DNA of 55,011 bases from an uncultured Pelagibacteraceae bacterium. Lineage in GTDB: Bacteria > Pseudomonadota > Alphaproteobacteria > Pelagibacterales > Pelagibacteraceae. The notes beneath the pieces are model-generated. The model did no database searches and was not told the DNA's origin. It saw nothing but the letters and a program-made list of their open reading frames with translations. Shown piece after piece: positions 28,225 through 35,246 of the stretch. The DNA is taken from positions 1 to 55,011 of the forward strand of contig CACMDE010000008.1 in NCBI GenBank assembly GCA_902612345.1. The letters are read 5' to 3'. The translations under genes and the position numbers were made by a program. Positions within the stretch are counted from its first letter, which is position 1. Each line of letters starts with the position of its first letter.

Positions 28225-29628
28225 ATGTTTAAACTTAGCTTTATTTATTTAGGATCTTTTTGTTTTGTTCTGTCGTTACTTTCTTTTTTTAATATAATTT
28301 ATTCTTACTATTTTGAAATTCATTACAACATTGAAATTTATATATATACACTTGTAATCTCATCAATATTTTCTTTACTTTATTTTCTCAAAAAAAATGA
28401 GTTCAAAAAAATATCAGTTTACGAAAAAATTATTGCTGTAACATCAGGTTATTTGATTTTACCAATAATAATTTCAATACCTTATTATTTTGGTTTAAAT
28501 TATTTATCTTTTTATGATAGCTATTTTGAATCTATATCTGGTTTCACATCCACAGGTTTTACTGTTTTTGAAAATGTTAAATATCTAGATCAAAGTTTAT
28601 TATTATGGAGGTCAACATCACAATGGTTTGGTGGATTATATTTTTTAATATCAATACTTTTTTTAATAGATATTTATGATGAGAATTACAAAAAAATTCT
28701 CACTAACTTCATTTCATTAGATATTGATGAAATAATTAAGCAATCAATTAAAATTGCTTTAGTTTATACTACTATAACTTTATTTTTGTTTATAATTTAT
28801 AAAGTTATTAATTTAAGATCTTTTGATGCATTTAACCTTTCATTAACAGTTATATCCTCAGGTGGTTTTTTAATTGTGAATGATATAAGTGAAATATTTC
28901 AATCAAATTATCAAATTTATATATTCTCATTATCAATGCTGATTTCTTTTTTTGGGATTTTTCTTCCATACAATGTTTTTTTTCTTAAAAAAAAAGAATT
29001 ATTAGTTTTTACAGAAGATTATTATCTTCTTATATACTTTACTTTTTTAGTTGGTTTATTTTTTATTTTCTTTAATCAAGATAATAATTTTGCCATTACT
29101 TTTTTTTCAGTAATAAGCAGCATTTCAAATATTGGAATTTCACCTGGTTCGGTGACTCAAAATAATTTTCTTTTTTTTGTTTTGGTAATAATCGGTGGAT
29201 CTTTAGTTTCAACTAGTTCTGGATTGAGATTTTTTAAAATTTTTTTATTAACAAAATTTTCATTAAATGAGCTTGTTTCACACGCAAAACCAAAACATAT
29301 TTTGTTAAACAAAGTTCTGTTTTCTAAAGTTAAAATTGAATCTAATGATATAAGTAAATATTTCTTCACAGTAATAATTTTTATTTTATCTTTTATGCTT
29401 CTTGTAAGTTTGCTAACTTTATTCAACATTAATTTTACCGATGCATTTAAACTATCTATTTTAACTTTAATGAACACAGTCAACTCAAACTTGTATGGTT
29501 TGGAAGATTTAAATTTTTTTGAATTTTCTCTTCCTTTAAAATTTATTTTAATTATATTTATGATTATTGGTCGAATAGAGTTTATTTCTATTTTAATTTT
29601 AATTAAAAAATTTGTATTTAAAAATTAA
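28225..29628 (+). CDS. trkH: Trk potassium channel subunit TrkH
   Basis: TrkH is the membrane pore for potassium (or sodium-coupled) uptake. The 467-residue, very hydrophobic protein keeps the four P-loop regions: SISGFTSTGFTVF, VISSGGFLIV, ISNIGISPG and LMNTVNSNLYGL. It forms a unit with TrkA. The gene ends 22 bases before tRNA-Arg. Confidence 0.94.
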   Translation: MFKLSFIYLGSFCFVLSLLSFFNIIYSYYFEIHYNIEIYIYTLVISSIFSLLYFLKKNEFKKISVYEKIIAVTSGYLILPIIISIPYYFGLNYLSFYDSYFESISGFTSTGFTVFENVKYLDQSLLLWRSTSQWFGGLYFLISILFLIDIYDENYKKILTNFISLDIDEIIKQSIKIALVYTTITLFLFIIYKVINLRSFDAFNLSLTVISSGGFLIVNDISEIFQSNYQIYIFSLSMLISFFGIFLPYNVFFLKKKELLVFTEDYYLLIYFTFLVGLFFIFFNQDNNFAITFFSVISSISNIGISPGSVTQNNFLFFVLVIIGGSLVSTSSGLRFFKIFLLTKFSLNELVSHAKPKHILLNKVLFSKVKIESNDISKYFFTVIIFILSFMLLVSLLTLFNINFTDAFKLSILTLMNTVNSNLYGLEDLNFFEFSLPLKFILIIFMIIGRIEFISILILIKKFVFKN

Positions 29629-29641
29629 ATGTTGTAATAAT
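29612..29641 (+). promoter_or_regulatory. Candidate promoter of tRNA-Arg
   Basis: TTGTAT at 29612-29617 (inside the end of trkH) and AATAAT at 29636-29641 are separated by 18 bases. The -10 ends 9 bases before the mature tRNA 5' end, so a very short leader would be produced. The match is moderate and AT-rich sequence yields many such pairs; read-through from trkH is the alternative. Confidence 0.3.
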
Positions 29642-29650
29642 TCTATTTTT

Positions 29651-29727
29651 GCGCCCTTAGCTCAGCTGGATAGAGCAACGGTTTTCTAAACCGTGGGTCG
29701 GAGGTTCGAATCCTTCAGGGCGCGCCA
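29651..29727 (+). tRNA. tRNA-Arg(TCT)
   Basis: A full cloverleaf folds. The acceptor GCGCCCT (29651-29657) pairs with AGGGCGC (29717-29723), the D-arm is GCTCAGCTGGATAGAGC, and the anticodon stem ACGGT/ACCGT frames loop TTTCTAA with anticodon TCT at 29685-29687. The T-arm contains GGTTCGAATCC. Discriminator G and an encoded CCA follow. It decodes AGA, the dominant Arg codon in this AT-rich genome. A short hairpin (AAAGT-CGT-ACTTT, 29729-29741) follows but lacks a good T-tract. Confidence 0.96.
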
Positions 29728-29767
29728 TAAAGTCGTACTTTCATTGATTTACTTGTATAAATTTAGA

Positions 29768-29796
29768 TTGATCAGTATTTAACTTTCTGTTTTAAT
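29768..29796 (+). promoter_or_regulatory. aapJ: Candidate aapJ promoter
   Basis: TTGATC (29768-29773) and TTTAAT (29791-29796), 17 bases apart, form the best vegetative promoter I see in the 133 bases between tRNA-Arg and aapJ. It would give a leader of about 57 bases containing both palindromes downstream. Confidence 0.4.
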
Positions 29797-29806
29797 TTAA
29801 TTAATT

Positions 29807-29840
29807 CAAAATTAATTTTGGATTATTTGTTAACAAATAA
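29807..29840. promoter_or_regulatory. Two adjacent perfect palindromes in the aapJ leader
   Basis: CAAAATTAATTTTG (29807-29820) and TTATTTGTTAACAAATAA (29823-29840) are perfect palindromes of 14 and 18 bases separated by two bases. The second ends 10 bases before the aapJ Shine-Dalgarno. Dyad symmetry without a loop suggests protein binding more than RNA hairpins. They could be operators for the downstream XRE regulator, NtrX or another factor. AT-richness makes short palindromes common, but an 18-base perfect one is rarer. Confidence 0.45.
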
Positions 29841-29860
29841 ATATAAATTAAGAGGAGATA

Positions 29861-30898
29861 ATGTTTAAAATCAAACAAATAACTTCTTTGCTAGCAGTTG
29901 TTGCGGTCCTATTTGGATTTGCTACTGAATCTTTTGCAGCAAAGAAATCTAAAACTCTAAAAAACACAATTAAACAAGGTTTTGTTAAGTGTGGTGTTTC
30001 TCAAGGTCTTCCTGGATTTTCAAACGCTGATGCATCTGGAAATTGGACAGGTGTCGACGTTGACGTATGTAGAGCTGTAGCTGCTGCAGTACTAGGTGAT
30101 GCGAACAAAGTTAAGTTCACACCACTAAGTGCTAAAGAAAGATTTACTGCACTGACTTCAGGTGAGATTGATGTTTTATCAAGAAACACAACTTGGACTT
30201 TGTCAAGAGACGCTGACATTGGATTAACTTTCGTTGGAGTTAACTTTTACGATGGTCAAGGATTCATGGTTAGAAAAAATTCAGGAATGACATCTGTGAA
30301 TGATTTCAAAGATGGTATTTCTGCATGTACTAACATTGGAACTACTACCGAGTTAAACATGAGAGACTTCTTTAACTCTAAAGGAATTTCTTATGAGCCA
30401 GTTGCTTTCGAAAAAGCTGATGAAGTCGTAGCTGCGTATGATGCTGGAAGATGTGATACATACACAACTGACAAATCTGGTTTAGCAGCTCAAAGAACTA
30501 AAATGTCTAATCCTGACGATCATATAGTATTACCTGAAACTATTTCTAAAGAACCTTTAGGACCAGTTGTAAGACAAGGTGATGCAGTATGGGAAGATAT
30601 CGTAAGATGGTCTTTAAATACTATGATTGAAGCTGAAGAGTACGGAATTAATTCTGGAAATGCAGATTCATTGAAAACTTCAGATAATCCTGCTGTAAAA
30701 AGAATAGTTGGTGCAGAAGGTGAAATGGGTGCAGCTTTAGGTCTAGACAACGACTGGAGTTTAAGAATTATCAAACAAGTTGGTAACTATGGTGAAAGCT
30801 ATAAGAGAAATATTGCTGACACAGGTATTTTACCAGATAGAGGTCCAAACGAAATTTGGACTAACGGTGGACTATTATATACTCCTCCAGCAAGATAA
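29861..30898 (+). CDS. aapJ: General L-amino acid ABC transporter, substrate-binding protein
   Basis: AapJ/BztA-type periplasmic receptor that captures L-amino acids for the AapQMP permease. The 345-residue protein has a signal peptide of about 26 residues (ending ATESFA), then the SBP_bac_3 fold with VKCGVSQGLPGFSNAD, WTGVDVDVCRAVAAAVLGD, DVLSRNTTWTLSRD and CDTYTTDKSGLAAQR. It has a strong Shine-Dalgarno, AGAGGAGA, just upstream. Its codons are visibly less AT-extreme than those of the neighbours, with many C-ending and GGA/GCT choices, as expected for a very highly expressed SAR11 binding protein. A stem-loop with a T-tract follows, before aapQ. Confidence 0.95.
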   Translation: MFKIKQITSLLAVVAVLFGFATESFAAKKSKTLKNTIKQGFVKCGVSQGLPGFSNADASGNWTGVDVDVCRAVAAAVLGDANKVKFTPLSAKERFTALTSGEIDVLSRNTTWTLSRDADIGLTFVGVNFYDGQGFMVRKNSGMTSVNDFKDGISACTNIGTTTELNMRDFFNSKGISYEPVAFEKADEVVAAYDAGRCDTYTTDKSGLAAQRTKMSNPDDHIVLPETISKEPLGPVVRQGDAVWEDIVRWSLNTMIEAEEYGINSGNADSLKTSDNPAVKRIVGAEGEMGAALGLDNDWSLRIIKQVGNYGESYKRNIADTGILPDRGPNEIWTNGGLLYTPPAR

Positions 30899-30917
30899 TT
30901 GCTTAAATAAATAGATT

Positions 30918-30952
30918 AAAAAGGGGCTAGATTTTTCTAGCCCTTTTTTTTT
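30918..30952 (+). terminator. Stem-loop with T-tract between aapJ and aapQ
   Basis: GGGCTAGA (30924-30931) pairs perfectly with TCTAGCCC (30936-30943) around a TTTT loop. It is preceded by an A-run and followed by nine Ts, the classic intrinsic terminator pattern. It lies 25 bases after the aapJ stop, with aapQ starting 30 bases beyond the stem. In binding-protein operons such elements act as partial terminators or RNA-stabilising ends, giving far more receptor than permease. Confidence 0.9.
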
Positions 30953-30972
30953 AAAAGATTTATAAATCCTTT

Positions 30973-32124
30973 GTGAACGCCAAATTCAAAAAAATTATTC
31001 CACAGTTATTAACACTAGCTTTTGTAGCTTTGGTGTTTGGGTTCTTTAGTTACAATGCCCAACTTAACATGGAGAACAGAGGTATTTCTTTTGGTTATGG
31101 TTTCCTTTCGCAGGAGTCTTCGTTTGATGTTCAGTTTTCTTTAATTGAATATGACGGTTCACATTCATATTTTAGAGCTTATTTAGTTGGTTTACTTAAC
31201 ACCATTTTAGTTTCTGTTATTGGAATAATTTTTGCAACTATAATAGGAGTAATTGTTGGTATAGCAAGACTTTCTACAAATTTATTAATTAACAGAGCGG
31301 CAGCATATTACGTTGAATTTTTCAGAAATATTCCTTTGCTTTTACAAATATTCTTTTGGTACTTTGCAGCTTTAAGAGCGCTTCCTCTGCCAGAAGACGC
31401 CGAACCTATTTTTGGAGTTATATTCTTAACTATTAAAGGATTATTTATTCCAGCCTTTGTATGGAATAATTTAGATATTTTTTTATATTCATTATTAGCT
31501 GCAATAATTGCAACAATTGTAATTAGATCATATTCAAAAAGATTGAGAGAAAATGAGGGAAAACATATACCTGTTTTATACATATCATTAGGATTAGTTA
31601 TAGGCTTACCAATATTAAGTTTTTTAATTGGTGGTGTTAAGTTAAGCTTTGAAATACCAGAATTAGTTCAGTTAGCTAAAACATCTTTTAGATTTAATGG
31701 AGGATTAGGACTACCCCCTGAATTAATAGCATTAACATTAGCCTTAGCTTTATATACTGCTACATTTATAGCAGAGTGTGTTAGAGCGGGCATTCAAGGT
31801 GTAAGCAAAGGTCAAAAGGAAGCTGCTGCATCAATAGGCTTAACTCCTAATCAGGTTTTAAAACTTGTGATTATGCCTCAAGCTTTAAGGATAATTATAC
31901 CTCCAACTACAAATCAATATTTAAATTTAACTAAAAATTCATCTTTAGCTGCTGCTATTGCATATCCTGATTTAGTCTTAGTTTTTGCTGGTACAGCATT
32001 AATGCAAACCGGAAGAGCTATTGAAATTGTTTCAATAACAATGTTAACTTATTTGACATTAAGTGTTTCAATTTCAATATTGATGAATTGGTATAACAAG
32101 AAAATAGCTATCAAAGAGAAATAA
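30973..32124 (+). CDS. aapQ: General L-amino acid ABC transporter, permease AapQ
   Basis: This 383-residue inner-membrane permease starts at GTG 30973 (MNAKFKK). It has an N-terminal membrane segment, an extended periplasmic region, then the HisM-type core with VEFFRNIPLLLQIFFWYF, ECVRAGIQGVSKGQKEAAASIGLT (EAA loop contacting the ATPase), and NQYLNLTKNSSLAAAIAYPDL. It pairs with AapM and is energised by AapP. It lies 2 bases before aapM. No clear Shine-Dalgarno is visible, so translation may be weaker than that of aapJ. Confidence 0.93.
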   Translation: MNAKFKKIIPQLLTLAFVALVFGFFSYNAQLNMENRGISFGYGFLSQESSFDVQFSLIEYDGSHSYFRAYLVGLLNTILVSVIGIIFATIIGVIVGIARLSTNLLINRAAAYYVEFFRNIPLLLQIFFWYFAALRALPLPEDAEPIFGVIFLTIKGLFIPAFVWNNLDIFLYSLLAAIIATIVIRSYSKRLRENEGKHIPVLYISLGLVIGLPILSFLIGGVKLSFEIPELVQLAKTSFRFNGGLGLPPELIALTLALALYTATFIAECVRAGIQGVSKGQKEAAASIGLTPNQVLKLVIMPQALRIIIPPTTNQYLNLTKNSSLAAAIAYPDLVLVFAGTALMQTGRAIEIVSITMLTYLTLSVSISILMNWYNKKIAIKEK

Positions 32125-32125
32125 T

Positions 32126-33559
32126 ATGAAAATTGTAAATATTACTAAAGATAACTTTAATAATTACCTGTACTCAGGGATATTGTTAATTTTTATATCT
32201 ATTTTAGATGTTTTTTTAAATTCTTTTTTTTCAATAAATACTACTTCATTCTTGCCTGATTTTTTAAGCTTTGTTTTACCTTTAATAGTTGGATTTATAG
32301 GTCTTTATTTTATAAGAGTTGAACATTCAGGGATTAAAAATCTTGATATTATAAACAAAAATATAAATACCAATAATTTTAATGCTGTTCTAACTTTATT
32401 AATAATTTTTGTAATAATAAAATCATTACCTCCTTTTTTAAGTTGGTTTATTATTGATGCTAATATAGCAGGTGATTCAAAAGAATCTTGTACTGGCACA
32501 GGTGCATGTTGGACATATATAAAAATATGGCTAAGAAGATTTATTTATGGAATGTACCCTAACGCAGAGCAATGGAGAATAAACCTGTCCTTTATTTCAT
32601 TAACCGCTTTAGGTCTTGTTGGTTTTTTTGCAACTGAAAAATATAAGAAATATTTAACTTTATATTATGTTGTAATTTATCCATTTATCTCATTTTTATT
32701 TATATATTTTTTTATTTCAGGAGGTAGAATTTTCTTTGATTTTTCTTATGGAATTATTGCTGCAGCAGTATCAATAATATTAGGATTTTTTATTCCCAAT
32801 AAATTTAAGTTGTATTATTTTTTAATAGTACCGATAACTTTATATATTTTACTTAAATATGTATTTTTCTTTGAAGAATATATTGAACTTGGTATGATCG
32901 AAGGTCTAGTATGGGTTGAAACAGGTGCTTGGGGAGGATTATCTTTAACATTTATAATTTCTTTTTTCTGTTTAATATTTTGTTTTCCAATTGGAATGGC
33001 TCTTGCATTAGGAAGGAGATCTGATTTTCCGCTTATAAGATACATATGTATAGGTTTTATAGAATTCTGGCGTGGAGTTCCATTAATCACAGTATTATTT
33101 ATGTCATCAGTTATGTTTCCAATGTTTTTACCGCAAGATGTTTATGTAGATAAATTAGTCAGATGTATAATTGCTATTTCTTTGTTCGAAGCTGCTTATG
33201 TAGCTGAAGTTATAAGAGGGGGCCTACAAGCTTTACCAAGAGGTCAATATGATGCTGCAAAATCTTTAGGTATGGGATATTGGAAAATGCATATTTTTGT
33301 AATTTTGCCTCAAGCATTAAAACTTGTTATCCCTGGAATTGCTAATACATTTTTAGCATTAGTTAAAGATACTCCATTAATATTTGTGGTTGGATTGTTA
33401 GAAATTGTTGGAATGCTAAATTTAGCTAAAACTAACCCAGAATGGTTGGGATTTGCAATGGAGGGCTATGTCTTTGCAGCAATTATTTTCTGGATAATTT
33501 GTTATGCAATGAGTAAATATAGTTATAATTTAGAAATTAAATATAAAACAGAAAGATAA
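32126..33559 (+). CDS. aapM: General L-amino acid ABC transporter, permease AapM
   Basis: This 477-residue permease has a long N-terminal extension with several membrane segments, larger than the usual AapM of about 385. The C-terminal HisM-type core shows [38 protein letters not shown] (EAA loop) and [19 protein letters not shown]. The segment [13 protein letters not shown] in the middle is typical of AapM. It lies 5 bases before aapP. Confidence 0.93.
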   Translation: MKIVNITKDNFNNYLYSGILLIFISILDVFLNSFFSINTTSFLPDFLSFVLPLIVGFIGLYFIRVEHSGIKNLDIINKNINTNNFNAVLTLLIIFVIIKSLPPFLSWFIIDANIAGDSKESCTGTGACWTYIKIWLRRFIYGMYPNAEQWRINLSFISLTALGLVGFFATEKYKKYLTLYYVVIYPFISFLFIYFFISGGRIFFDFSYGIIAAAVSIILGFFIPNKFKLYYFLIVPITLYILLKYVFFFEEYIELGMIEGLVWVETGAWGGLSLTFIISFFCLIFCFPIGMALALGRRSDFPLIRYICIGFIEFWRGVPLITVLFMSSVMFPMFLPQDVYVDKLVRCIIAISLFEAAYVAEVIRGGLQALPRGQYDAAKSLGMGYWKMHIFVILPQALKLVIPGIANTFLALVKDTPLIFVVGLLEIVGMLNLAKTNPEWLGFAMEGYVFAAIIFWIICYAMSKYSYNLEIKYKTER

Positions 33560-33564
33560 AGACA

Positions 33565-34299
33565 ATGTCCGATCCGATAATTCAAATTAAAGATGTAAAC
33601 AAATGGTTTGGAGAGTTTCAAGTCTTAAAAAATATTAATTTAGAGGTAGAGAAAAATAAGAAAATTGTAGTTTGTGGTCCCTCAGGTTCAGGAAAGTCAA
33701 CTTTGATAAGATGTATAAATAGACTTGAAGAACATCAGGAAGGTCAAATAGTTGTTGATGGTAATGAATTGAGTGAAAATACAAAAAATATTGAACAAAT
33801 AAGAGCAGAAGTAGGTATGGTTTTTCAACAATTTAACTTATTTCCTCATTTATCAATTCTAGATAATTGTACATTGGCACCTATTTGGGTAAAACAAATG
33901 CCAAAAAAAGATGCAGAAGAATTGGCAATGCAACATCTTGAAAAAGTTCAAATTTCAGATCAAGCATTCAAATATCCCGGTCAACTGTCAGGAGGTCAAC
34001 AACAAAGATGTGCAATAGCTAGAGCTCTTTGTATGGAGCCAAAGATAATGCTTTTCGATGAACCAACATCAGCTTTAGATCCTGAAATGATCAAAGAAGT
34101 ATTGGATGCAATGGTTAATTTAGCTAAAGCTGGAATGACAATGATAGTTGTTACACATGAGATGGGATTTGCAAAAGAAGTTGCAGATGAAGTTATCTTT
34201 ATGGATGAAGGGATGATTGTTGAAAGAGCTGAAACAAAAGAGTTTTTTGCTAACCCTAAGAGTGATAGAACTAAATTATTCCTCAGTCAGATTTTATAA
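33565..34299 (+). CDS. aapP: General L-amino acid ABC transporter, ATP-binding protein
   Basis: This 244-residue ABC ATPase has Walker [10 protein letters not shown], the Q-loop [14 protein letters not shown], signature LSGGQQQR, Walker [15 protein letters not shown], and the switch histidine in VTHEMGFA. It is the GlnQ/HisP/AapP class for polar amino acids and completes the aapJQMP operon. The next gene is 155 bases on. Confidence 0.95.
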   Translation: MSDPIIQIKDVNKWFGEFQVLKNINLEVEKNKKIVVCGPSGSGKSTLIRCINRLEEHQEGQIVVDGNELSENTKNIEQIRAEVGMVFQQFNLFPHLSILDNCTLAPIWVKQMPKKDAEELAMQHLEKVQISDQAFKYPGQLSGGQQQRCAIARALCMEPKIMLFDEPTSALDPEMIKEVLDAMVNLAKAGMTMIVVTHEMGFAKEVADEVIFMDEGMIVERAETKEFFANPKSDRTKLFLSQIL

Positions 34300-34334
34300 A
34301 AGTTCTAAACTACCTTGTCTAAAATGCACAAATT

Positions 34335-34351
34335 AAAGCTTGACAGCTTTT
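34335..34351 (+). terminator. Weak stem-loop after aapP
   Basis: AAAGCT (34335-34340) pairs with AGCTTT (34345-34350) around a TGAC loop, followed by only a short T-run. It could be a weak terminator of the aap operon. The loop region also spells TTGACA (34340-34345), a perfect -35 hexamer, but no good -10 follows at the right distance. Confidence 0.25.
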
Positions 34352-34454
34352 AAAATTACATAAAAAAGCCAAAAAATAAAAAATTTTATCTCTTGCATTA
34401 AATCTCTAAATACACTTAACTTAGGCCTACGGAAATTAATTGAGGGGTCAAGTA

Positions 34455-34823
34455 ATGGAAGATAATTTTAATAAACATTTAGGGAATAAACTTAAATTAA
34501 GAAGATTGGCATTAGGTTTAACACAAACAAAAGTTGCTAAAGCAATAAATGTAACTTTTCAACAAATACAAAAATACGAAAAAGGAACTAATGGAGTAAG
34601 CTCACTACGTTTACTTCAACTTTCAAACTATTTAAAAGTACCTATAAACTATTTCTTTGAGGATTTTTCAGAATATTTAATCAATCTAGAAAAATCTAAA
34701 GAAGGGCATATGAATGTAAATTATAATTTTTTAGTTAAACTTTATTCTGAGTTAACAGAGGATCAAAAGACTAAATTTTCTAAAAATTTAAATATAAATT
34801 CGGCAATTTCGAAAGTTGGATAA
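34455..34823 (+). CDS. XRE-family helix-turn-helix transcriptional regulator
   Basis: This 122-residue DNA-binding protein has an N-terminal Cro/CI-type helix-turn-helix (about residues 8 to 62: GNKLKLRRLALGLTQTKVAK, NVTFQQIQKYEKGTNGVSS) and a short helical C-terminal part (LVKLYSELTEDQKTKFSKNL). This form resembles small alphaproteobacterial regulators of the PsrA/SinR-like XRE type. ATG 34455 follows a GAGGGG Shine-Dalgarno at 34442-34447; an in-frame TTG at 34440 is less likely. It lies downstream of the aap operon and next to two tRNAs. The target is unknown. Confidence 0.85.
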   Translation: MEDNFNKHLGNKLKLRRLALGLTQTKVAKAINVTFQQIQKYEKGTNGVSSLRLLQLSNYLKVPINYFFEDFSEYLINLEKSKEGHMNVNYNFLVKLYSELTEDQKTKFSKNLNINSAISKVG

Positions 34824-34828
34824 TAATT

Positions 34829-34904
34829 TGGCTCCTCGGGCAGGACTCGAACCTGCGACCAATTGATTAACAGTCAACTGCTCTACCAACTGAGCTACCG
34901 AGGA
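34829..34904 (-). tRNA. tRNA-Asn(GTT)
   Basis: Read on the minus strand, the acceptor TCCTCGG (34904-34898) pairs with CCGAGGA. The D-arm is GCTCAGTTGGTAGAGC, the anticodon loop CTGTTAA gives GTT, and the T-arm contains GGTTCGAGTCC. Discriminator G and encoded CCA end at 34829. It is convergent with the XRE gene, whose stop is only 5 bases away. Confidence 0.96.
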
Positions 34905-35056
34905 ATGTTACAAAAGCCTGAATTAAATATAACATCTAAGTTCAACTGTAAATCAAAATAGTGAATTTTTTATCACTTGAATTCTAAAATACAAATCATT
35001 TAACCTTCCTTACTAACAAAGTTATATATTCTATAAAATTTTATAAAATGCTTTTT

Positions 35057-35130
35057 TGGAGGCAACGCCCGGAATCGAACCGGGATACAAGGATTTGCAA
35101 TCCTCTGCGTAACCATTCCGCCACGTTGCC
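35057..35130 (-). tRNA. tRNA-Cys(GCA)
   Basis: Read on the minus strand, the acceptor GGCAACG pairs with CGTTGCC. The D-arm contains GGCGGAATGGTTACGC, the anticodon stem AGGAT/ATCCT frames a loop with GCA, and the T-arm is CCCGGTTCGATTCCGGG. Discriminator T and encoded CCA end at 35057. It lies 152 bases upstream of tRNA-Asn on the same strand. Confidence 0.96.
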
Positions 35131-35155
35131 ATAATGAAAGGTCCTTTGATGACCT

Positions 35156-35183
35156 TATATAGTTGATTTTGCAAATTAGTCTA
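35156..35183 (-). promoter_or_regulatory. Candidate tRNA-Cys promoter
   Basis: On the minus strand TAGACT (35183-35178) and TATATA (35161-35156) are 16 bases apart and end about 26 bases before the tRNA-Cys 5' end. On the other strand a perfect TATAAT (35182-35187) could serve valS but has no -35 at 16 to 18 bases. A short inverted repeat AAGGTC/GACCTT (35138-35143, 35151-35156) lies between the candidate and the tRNA. Confidence 0.3.
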
Positions 35184-35246
35184 TAATTTTAATATTTAAA
35201 TTGGATATTGTTTATTAAATTTGATTAATTTATAAAACATAAATCA

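Noticed and set aside
29157-29483. 108-codon open frame antisense to trkH
   Set aside because: It is covered by a clear TrkH frame with P-loop motifs, and there is no ribosome binding site or family resemblance.
29728-29860. Possible glutamine or glycine riboswitch upstream of aapJ
   Set aside because: I could not find the conserved core of the glnA-type or glycine riboswitch; the region is AT-rich and holds palindromes instead.
34960-34977. AGTGA/TCACT hairpin between the two minus-strand tRNAs as a terminator
   Set aside because: The 5-bp stem has an AT loop and a poor T-tract; it is too weak to call.
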